Shown: piece by piece, positions 7,457 through 12,066 of the stretch
Position numbering within the stretch: the stretch's first letter is position 1
Layout: each line of letters begins with the position of its first letter
From: Promethearchaeota archaeon
GTDB taxonomy: Archaea; Asgardarchaeota; Lokiarchaeia; Sigynarchaeales; SOKP01
NCBI GenBank assembly: GCA_016839635.1
Contig: JAEOTV010000079.1
Location: forward strand, 1-12,066
Length of the DNA: 12,066 nucleotides
Direction of reading: 5' to 3'
The notes under the pieces: generated by a model
What the model was told of the DNA's origin: nothing
The model's input: the letters and a program-made list of their open reading frames with translations, nothing else
Database searches by the model: none
Made by a program: the position numbers and the translations under genes

Positions 7457-10400
7457 TGGAGGGTTCAGTATTAGTAATTGGAGGCGGTATAGCAGGAATT
7501 CAAATTTCTCTTGATCTCACCGAATTAGGATTTAAAGTTTATTTAGTAGAAAAGTCACCCTCAATTGGAGGAAGAATGGCTCAATTGGATAAAACATTTC
7601 CAACATTAGATTGCTCTTTATGTATCTTAGCCCCAAAAATGGTTGAAGTGTTTCGGAATCCCAATATTGAATTGATGACTTATCATGAGGTTCTTCAGAT
7701 TGATGGTGAACCGGGTAATTTTACTGCTAAAATTCTAAAGAAGCCTCGATATGTGGATGAAACAAAATGTAAAGGATGTGGAGATTGTGCTAATAAATGT
7801 CCAAAAATATTGGCTCCAAATCCTTTTGAAATGAACATTGGTAAAAGAAAATCAGTTTATATTCCTTTTCCTCAAGCAGTTCCTCCTATCTACTTAATTG
7901 ACTCAGAAATGTGCTTGTATTTACAAAAAGGAGTATGTCAAGTATGTAAAAAAGTCTGTACTGCTGATGCAATAGACTTTGAACAGAAGCCTGAAGAATT
8001 TGATATTAAAATTGGTGCAGTAGTGGTTGCAACTGGTTTTGAAATGCCTGCTGAAAAATTATCTTCAAGATGGGGGTATAGATTTGAAAATGTTGTAAGT
8101 GCTCTTGAATATGAAAGGATCTTGTGTGCATCTGGACCATTTGGAGGACATGTTATGAGATTAAGTGATGAAAAGGAACCAGAAGTAATTGCATTTGTGC
8201 AGTGTGCAGGTTCAAGAGATCTTCATGAAAATGTTCCTTTTTGTTCTAGTGTTTGTTGTACCTATACTGCAAAACAAGCAATAATTACCCAAGAACATTC
8301 AGAAAACTCGGAATGCTACGTATTTCGACATGATATTCGTGCATACGGAAAAAATTTCTATGAATTCACACAAAGAGCTCAAGAAGAATATGGTGTAAAA
8401 TATTTTCAATCGAAAATAAGTACAATTGCAGAAGATCCCGAAACCAAAGATTTACTTATACATTTTGAGGATTTAAAAACTGGTGAATTCAAAGATTTTC
8501 GTGCCAATTTAGTTGTTCTAGCATCACCCCTTGTTCCATCACAAGGAGTTAAAGAATTAGCAAACTCTTTAGGAGTTGAGTTAGATAAATATAACTTTTT
8601 TCAAGAAAAATCATATTTTGATAAATTGAAATCTACTAGAAGTGGAGTTTTCTTATGTGGATTTTGTCAAGGACCAATGGATATTCCAGAAACTGTTGCG
8701 GATGCTAGCGGAGTAGCTGGACAAATTGCTGATTTATTAAATTCCGTCAAATATACCCAAATGAAAGAGAAAATCTTTGATGTACCAGAAAAAATAGTCA
8801 AGATCACAGATGAACCAAGAATAGGTGTAATGGTTTGTCATTGTGGAATTAATATAGGAAACTATGTAGATGTGCCAAGAGTAGTAGAATATGTTAAGGA
8901 ATTACCAAATGTAGTTGTTTGTGAAGCAAATTTATACTCTTGTTCTTCTGATTCTCAAATAAGGATTAAGGAATTAATTGATGAATATAATTTAAATCGT
9001 TTTATTGTAGCATCGTGTACTCCAAGAACTCATGAATCATTATTTCAAGAGACATGTCAAGAAGGAGGTCTGAATAAATATCTTTTTGAGCTTGTTAATA
9101 TTCGAGACCAATGTTCCTGGGTTCACATGACAGAAAAAGAAGCAGCTACAGAAAAAGCTATAGATTTAATAAGGATGCATGTTGCTAAATCAAAATTATT
9201 AAAACCTCAGAGAGAAGATAAAATTGATATTACACATACAGCACTAGTTATTGGTGGGGGCGTTTCTGGTATGACTGCAGCGTTAAATATGGCTAATCAA
9301 GGATTTAAAACTTTTCTTATAGAAAAAGAAAACCAATTAGGCGGAAACTTAAAACATCTAAATGTTTTGTATCCCGTACATAAGAATGCCTTAGAATTAT
9401 TAAGTGAATTAAAAGAGAAATTAGATAAAAACAACAATATTCAAGTATTCTTGAGTAGTGGAATTAAAAATATTAAAGGTTACGTTGGAAATTATGATGT
9501 TGAAATATGTGATTCAAATAACAAAATCCATGATGTTAAAATTGGGACAATAATAGTCGCAACTGGAGGCCAAGAATTTAAACCATCAGATCTTTTTGAG
9601 TATAATGGCAAAAACAAGAATGTAATTACTCAATTGGAGTTAGAACAGAAATTACAAAATAAAGATCATTCCTGGTTAGATCAAATAAATCGAGTCACAT
9701 TAATATTATGTGTAAATGCTAGACAAGACGAAGGTATAACCTACTGTTCTAATATATGTTGTGCGAATTCAATAAAAAATATTAGAATCTTAAAAGAATT
9801 GAAACCTGAATTAGAAATTGTTGTAATTTACAGAGATTTACAGATGGCTAAGAAAGAATTTGAGGAATATTATCGAGAACGTCGAAAAGATGCAATATTT
9901 CTTAGATATGACTTAGATAACCTCCCAGAAGTAACAAAGATAAAAGGTTCTCAAGAGAAATACCAAATAAAAGTATATGATACTAATTTGAAAGATGATA
10001 TCGATTATGATACAGATTTATTAATATTGTCGACACCTATGATCCCTGCTGATAATTTAAAGGAATTAGCAATGATGTTAAAAGTTCCATTAGATAAAAA
10101 TGGATTCTTCTTAGAAGCACATGTTAAATTACGACCTTTGGATTTTGCTACAGATGGTATCTTCTTATGTGGCTGTGCTCAATGGCCAAAAAATATACAA
10201 GATTCAATTGCACAAGCTAATGGTGCGGCAGGTAGAGCGAGTAGATTCCTTAGTGCAGATAAAATCACCACATCGGGATTGGTAGCTGAAGTCTTAGAAG
10301 AAAAATGCATTGGATGTGGAAAATGTGAAGAAATTTGTCCTTATAAAGCAATCACACTTTTAGAAATATCTAAAGAATTTGAGGATATAAGTATCCAAGT

Positions 10401-10563
10401 CAAAAAATCCAATATCAATGCAGCTGTATGTAAAGGTTGTGGAACATGTGCCGCAACATGCCCTGTTGGAGCTATATCGGTAAAACATTATGATTTTGAT
10501 CAAATTTCTACTATGATCGATTCCTATTTATTAGAAAAGGAGGAAGTTAAGAACGGTTTATAG
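7456..10563 (+). CDS. hdrA: two-module HdrA-type FAD/iron-sulfur protein (HdrA copy 2)
   Basis: This 1035-residue protein is a close, collinear paralogue of the HdrA at 2941. Module 1 has VIGGGIAG at its N-terminus, the CSLCILAPKMVEV motif, an inserted ferredoxin (Cys105/108/111/115; Cys153/161/164/168) and the CX12CX3CC cluster motif (Cys250, 263, 267, 268). Module 2 begins with the HdrA N-domain (CHCG Cys461/463; Cys496; ASCTPRTHE Cys521; Cys553), a second FAD motif (GGGVSG, 600-605) and CX11CX3CC (Cys752, 764, 768, 769). Two C-terminal [4Fe-4S] ferredoxins end it (Cys951/954/957/961 and 992/995/998/1002). It shares the module 2 changes of copy 1 (VNARQ, RDLQMAKKEFE), so these predate the duplication. 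The residue before CSLC is Leu-Asp here against Asn-Asp in copy 1, and the C-terminus is a few residues longer. It is in one operon with the HdrD-like gene (1-base overlap) and mvhD copy 2. Role: soluble electron bifurcation/confurcation, partners unproven. Confidence 0.95.
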   Translation: MEGSVLVIGGGIAGIQISLDLTELGFKVYLVEKSPSIGGRMAQLDKTFPTLDCSLCILAPKMVEVFRNPNIELMTYHEVLQIDGEPGNFTAKILKKPRYVDETKCKGCGDCANKCPKILAPNPFEMNIGKRKSVYIPFPQAVPPIYLIDSEMCLYLQKGVCQVCKKVCTADAIDFEQKPEEFDIKIGAVVVATGFEMPAEKLSSRWGYRFENVVSALEYERILCASGPFGGHVMRLSDEKEPEVIAFVQCAGSRDLHENVPFCSSVCCTYTAKQAIITQEHSENSECYVFRHDIRAYGKNFYEFTQRAQEEYGVKYFQSKISTIAEDPETKDLLIHFEDLKTGEFKDFRANLVVLASPLVPSQGVKELANSLGVELDKYNFFQEKSYFDKLKSTRSGVFLCGFCQGPMDIPETVADASGVAGQIADLLNSVKYTQMKEKIFDVPEKIVKITDEPRIGVMVCHCGINIGNYVDVPRVVEYVKELPNVVVCEANLYSCSSDSQIRIKELIDEYNLNRFIVASCTPRTHESLFQETCQEGGLNKYLFELVNIRDQCSWVHMTEKEAATEKAIDLIRMHVAKSKLLKPQREDKIDITHTALVIGGGVSGMTAALNMANQGFKTFLIEKENQLGGNLKHLNVLYPVHKNALELLSELKEKLDKNNNIQVFLSSGIKNIKGYVGNYDVEICDSNNKIHDVKIGTIIVATGGQEFKPSDLFEYNGKNKNVITQLELEQKLQNKDHSWLDQINRVTLILCVNARQDEGITYCSNICCANSIKNIRILKELKPELEIVVIYRDLQMAKKEFEEYYRERRKDAIFLRYDLDNLPEVTKIKGSQEKYQIKVYDTNLKDDIDYDTDLLILSTPMIPADNLKELAMMLKVPLDKNGFFLEAHVKLRPLDFATDGIFLCGCAQWPKNIQDSIAQANGAAGRASRFLSADKITTSGLVAEVLEEKCIGCGKCEEICPYKAITLLEISKEFEDISIQVKKSNINAAVCKGCGTCAATCPVGAISVKHYDFDQISTMIDSYLLEKEEVKNGL

Positions 10564-10567
10564 GTGA
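10562..10567 (+). promoter_or_regulatory. Shine-Dalgarno of mvhD copy 2 overlapping the hdrA stop codon
   Basis: AGGTGA lies 5 nt before the ATG at 10573 and shares its first two bases with the TAG stop codon of hdrA copy 2. It favours the ATG at 10573 over the GTG at 10564, which lies inside the site itself, and points to translational coupling. Confidence 0.7.
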
Positions 10568-10572
10568 TAATC

Positions 10573-11007
10573 ATGTCAAAGTCAAAAAAGAAAGCAAAAC
10601 AAGAAGGATTTGAACCTAACATTTTGGTTTTTTGTTGTAATTGGTGTAGTTATGCTGGAGCAGATTTAGCAGGGGTTTCACGATTCCAATATCCTCCCAA
10701 TATCCGAATAATAAGGGTAATGTGTTCTGGACGAGTAGATCCTTCATTTGTGTTAAAAGCTTTAAAGAACGGTGTTGATGGAGTCCTTGTAAGTGGATGT
10801 CATATAGGTGATTGTCATTATATTACCGGAAATGAATATACTCAAGAGCGGTTCGAAAGATTGCATACTATTTTAATCAAACAACTAGGCATAGATCCAA
10901 AACGAGTAAGGTTAGAATGGGTAAGTGCCTCTGAAGGAAAGAGATTTGCTGAAGTAATTACGGAATTTACTACCCAAATTAAAGAATTAGGGCCCTTTAA
11001 ACGTTAA
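10573..11007 (+). CDS. mvhD: MvhD-type [2Fe-2S] electron-transfer subunit, copy 2
   Basis: This 144-residue MvhD-family protein has the motifs FCCNWCSYAGADLAGVSR (Cys21, 22, 25), MCSGRVDP (Cys51) and GCHIGDCHY (Cys76, Cys81), and ends with EWVSASEGKRFAEV and a short tail. It should carry the [2Fe-2S] cluster that links an HdrA subunit with its electron donor or acceptor. I chose the ATG at 10573 because AGGTGA sits 5 nt upstream and because it gives the same N-terminus (MSKSKKK) as the copy at 740; a GTG at 10564 would add three residues. It abuts hdrA copy 2 and is the last gene of the HdrD-like/hdrA/mvhD unit. It aligns almost without gaps to copy 1 but lacks the extra Cys19 (Val instead). 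Its final 21 bases overlap the convergent small gene on the other strand. Confidence 0.95.
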   Translation: MSKSKKKAKQEGFEPNILVFCCNWCSYAGADLAGVSRFQYPPNIRIIRVMCSGRVDPSFVLKALKNGVDGVLVSGCHIGDCHYITGNEYTQERFERLHTILIKQLGIDPKRVRLEWVSASEGKRFAEVITEFTTQIKELGPFKR

Positions 11008-11229
11008 AATTTCTAATGCTTCATTGATTGGCAAATGTTTTAACTTATTTGCCTTATTAAAATGTTTCTTGCAGAACCATTCTGCGTTTGGTGGATGTCC
11101 CACACCTCCTATTTCTTCCATTTTTTTTTTCCATTCCATATCAGAGGGGCGCTTCTTAAAATATATCAAACCACCATCATTCATCTCTGCTAATTCCTTA
11201 TCACATATTCTACATATTGGAGGTTTCAT
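10987..11229 (-). CDS. small Cys/His (putative zinc-binding) protein of unknown function
   Basis: This 80-residue protein has a CxxC pair near its N-terminus (CRIC, Cys6/Cys9) and a later CxxH (CKKH, Cys53/His56) after GHPPNAEWF, with another His at 45. The arrangement suggests one zinc site of zinc-ribbon or treble-clef type. There is no signal peptide or membrane segment. The acidic/basic middle contains a run of three lysines encoded by an A10 tract. I do not recognise a named family. The composition and conserved-looking Gly-His-Pro-Pro/Trp-Phe-Cys block make it look like a genuine gene and not a shadow of the opposite strand, most of which is noncoding. It converges on mvhD copy 2 with a 21-bp overlap of the 3' ends and is divergent from the crotonase gene. 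Function unknown. Confidence 0.72.
   Translation of the reverse strand: MKPPICRICDKELAEMNDGGLIYFKKRPSDMEWKKKMEEIGGVGHPPNAEWFCKKHFNKANKLKHLPINEALEILTFKGP
11121..11130 (+). terminator. T10 tract, possible terminator of the Hdr operon
   Basis: On the plus strand this uninterrupted run of ten T lies 114 bp after the mvhD copy 2 stop. It is also the complement of three Lys codons of the small minus-strand gene. No other comparable T run lies between mvhD and the crotonase gene, so it could stop operon transcription in archaeal fashion; it may equally be a coding coincidence. Confidence 0.3.
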
Positions 11230-11256
11230 AATATTAAATTTAATTAAACATTCAAA

Positions 11257-11275
11257 ATATTTATTAACTTTTTAT
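11257..11275 (-). promoter_or_regulatory. candidate BRE/TATA promoter of the small Cys/His gene
   Basis: On the minus strand, AAAAAGTTAATAAATATT resembles a purine-rich BRE followed by a TATA box centred about 30 nt before the ATG at 11229. This would give a transcript with almost no leader, consistent with the lack of a Shine-Dalgarno before that ATG. Confidence 0.42.
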
Positions 11276-11285
11276 TATTGAAATA

Positions 11286-11298
11286 AGAAATTTAAACT
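11286..11298 (+). promoter_or_regulatory. possible promoter of the crotonase gene
   Basis: AGAAATTTAAACT could serve as BRE plus TATA element, putting the transcript start near 11320 and leaving a ~30-nt leader. The 121-bp gap between the divergent genes (11230-11350) must hold both promoters, but in such AT-rich DNA this match is weak. Confidence 0.28.
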
Positions 11299-11350
11299 AA
11301 AATATCCAAATTTTAAGTAATTTAGGTTAAAATTTAATGAGTTGATAGAA

Positions 11351-12066
11351 ATGGAAAAGGAATATCAATATATAAATATTGAAAGAAAAGGAAAAATCTC
11401 AATAATTAAGTTTAATCGCCCCGAAAAGAAAAATGCATTAAGTGAAGCAATGAGATCTGAAATAATCAATGCTTTAGATTCTCTTAAAGAAGAAAAAAGA
11501 GTTAAAGCGGTAATTTTCTATGGGGGAGAAGAATTCTTTTCCGCTGGGTTTGATAGAAATGAAGTACAAGCAGTAGTACAAGGAGAAGGAGATTATCAGC
11601 AATTTATCGAATCTAATCATCTATTTCATCAGAAAGTTTTTGAGTTTCCTAAAATAATAATTGCTGCTATCAATGGATATGCTTTAGCAGGAGCATTTGA
11701 TCTTGCTATTATTTGTCACCTTCGGGTTGCTTCAAAAGGATCTCTATTTGGGCATCCTGAGATAAGATTTGGAGCGTGTCCTTTATTTTTTCCCTATATG
11801 ACAATTGTAGGCCGTGGAAAAGCTTTAGAACTTACATTAAATACAGGAACTCGGGAGACATTTCTCAAGGCTGAGGAAGCTTATCGGTTGAACATTATTA
11901 ATAGATTGGTTGAGAAAGGGGAAGTTTTGAATGAGGCAATTAACTTAGCAAAACAAATATCTCAATCGCCGGAATATGTAGTAAAGCAATTAATTCAAGT
12001 AAACAATATATTCTTCGATCAAGTTAAGACTTTTGATACTGAAATCGATACAATCCTTAAGAGTAT
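11351..12066 (+). CDS. enoyl-CoA hydratase/isomerase (crotonase) family protein, 3' end outside window
   Basis: The frame from ATG 11351 stays open to the window end (238 codons), nearly a full crotonase (usually about 260 residues). Family landmarks are FNRPEKKNAL (residues 21-30), the first oxyanion-hole segment FFSAGFD (62-68), the second AINGYALAGAFDLAI (106-120) and GHPEIRFG (134-141). Crotonases bind acyl-CoA thioesters and catalyse hydration, isomerisation or related reactions. Compared with rat mitochondrial enoyl-CoA hydratase (from memory), the second catalytic glutamate (Glu164) is kept as Glu137, but Glu144 is replaced by Asp117 and the usual Gly-Gly-Gly loop reads Ala-Gly-Ala. 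The conserved Asp of the CD motif is His123. It may therefore not be a standard hydratase; an isomerase, hydrolase or other thioester reaction is possible. Weak ribosome site; starts a new transcription unit divergent from the small Cys/His gene. Confidence 0.9.
   Translation, partial: MEKEYQYINIERKGKISIIKFNRPEKKNALSEAMRSEIINALDSLKEEKRVKAVIFYGGEEFFSAGFDRNEVQAVVQGEGDYQQFIESNHLFHQKVFEFPKIIIAAINGYALAGAFDLAIICHLRVASKGSLFGHPEIRFGACPLFFPYMTIVGRGKALELTLNTGTRETFLKAEEAYRLNIINRLVEKGEVLNEAINLAKQISQSPEYVVKQLIQVNNIFFDQVKTFDTEIDTILKS

Noticed and set aside
10564..10572. GTG at 10564 as the start of mvhD copy 2
   Set aside because: It lies inside the AGGTGA ribosome site; the ATG at 10573 has ideal spacing and matches the N-terminus of copy 1.
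11024..11281. 85-aa plus-strand frame opposite the small Cys/His gene
   Set aside because: The minus-strand product has paired CxxC/CxxH residues and a plausible promoter; the plus-strand product is a low-information shadow with no ribosome site.
1..12066. CRISPR array, insertion sequence or tRNA
   Set aside because: No regularly spaced repeats, transposase motifs, terminal repeats or tRNA-like cloverleaf were found on reading both strands.

Overview
This is an AT-rich stretch, probably from an archaeon. The gene content is heterodisulfide-reductase (Hdr) type electron-transfer proteins. The clearest upstream element is an archaeal BRE/TATA motif (about 2845-2860), transcription seems to end at poly-T tracts, and some starts carry Shine-Dalgarno sequences matching the archaeal/bacterial GGAGGTGA core. 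An Asgard archaeon (Lokiarchaeia-like) is my best guess from AT content and gene style. This is inference; another anaerobic archaeal lineage is possible.

Layout. (1) At 2-1171 lie the 3' end of an HdrA-type gene cut by the left edge and a downstream MvhD-type gene. (2) At 1341-2180, on the opposite strand, is a GNAT N-acetyltransferase, followed by about 760 bp without a gene (2181-2940). The last ~100 bp of that gap is the promoter and leader of the next gene. (3) The core is at 2941-11007: a two-module HdrA (1027 aa), a poly-T spacer, an HdrC-HdrB fusion with HdrD-like architecture (426 aa), a second two-module HdrA (1035 aa) overlapping it by one base, and a second MvhD (144 aa) directly abutting. 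(4) A small Cys/His protein (80 aa, minus strand) overlaps the end of the second MvhD tail to tail. (5) Divergent from it, a crotonase-family gene begins at 11351 and runs off the right edge.

How the genes may work together. HdrA carries FAD and many iron-sulfur clusters and is the flavin-based electron bifurcation/confurcation subunit in characterised Hdr complexes. MvhD is the small [2Fe-2S] protein that connects HdrA to a hydrogenase, formate dehydrogenase or other donor. The HdrC-HdrB fusion would pass electrons through two [4Fe-4S] clusters to CCG-type cluster sites. Two large HdrAs around one HdrD-like subunit plus MvhD suggests a large soluble electron-transfer complex. The set resembles the BamD-BamE-BamF part of class II benzoyl-CoA reductase and Qmo-type complexes more than the methanogen HdrABC-MvhADG operon. 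No hydrogenase, formate dehydrogenase, tungsten aldehyde-oxidoreductase-like subunit, Etf or acyl-CoA dehydrogenase gene is visible here, so donor and acceptor are unknown. The neighbouring crotonase makes an acyl-CoA partner pathway thinkable but does not prove it.

The most unusual features are the duplicated two-module HdrA, the altered motifs in its second flavin module compared with the HdrA at the left edge, and the layout HdrA / HdrD-like / HdrA / MvhD.
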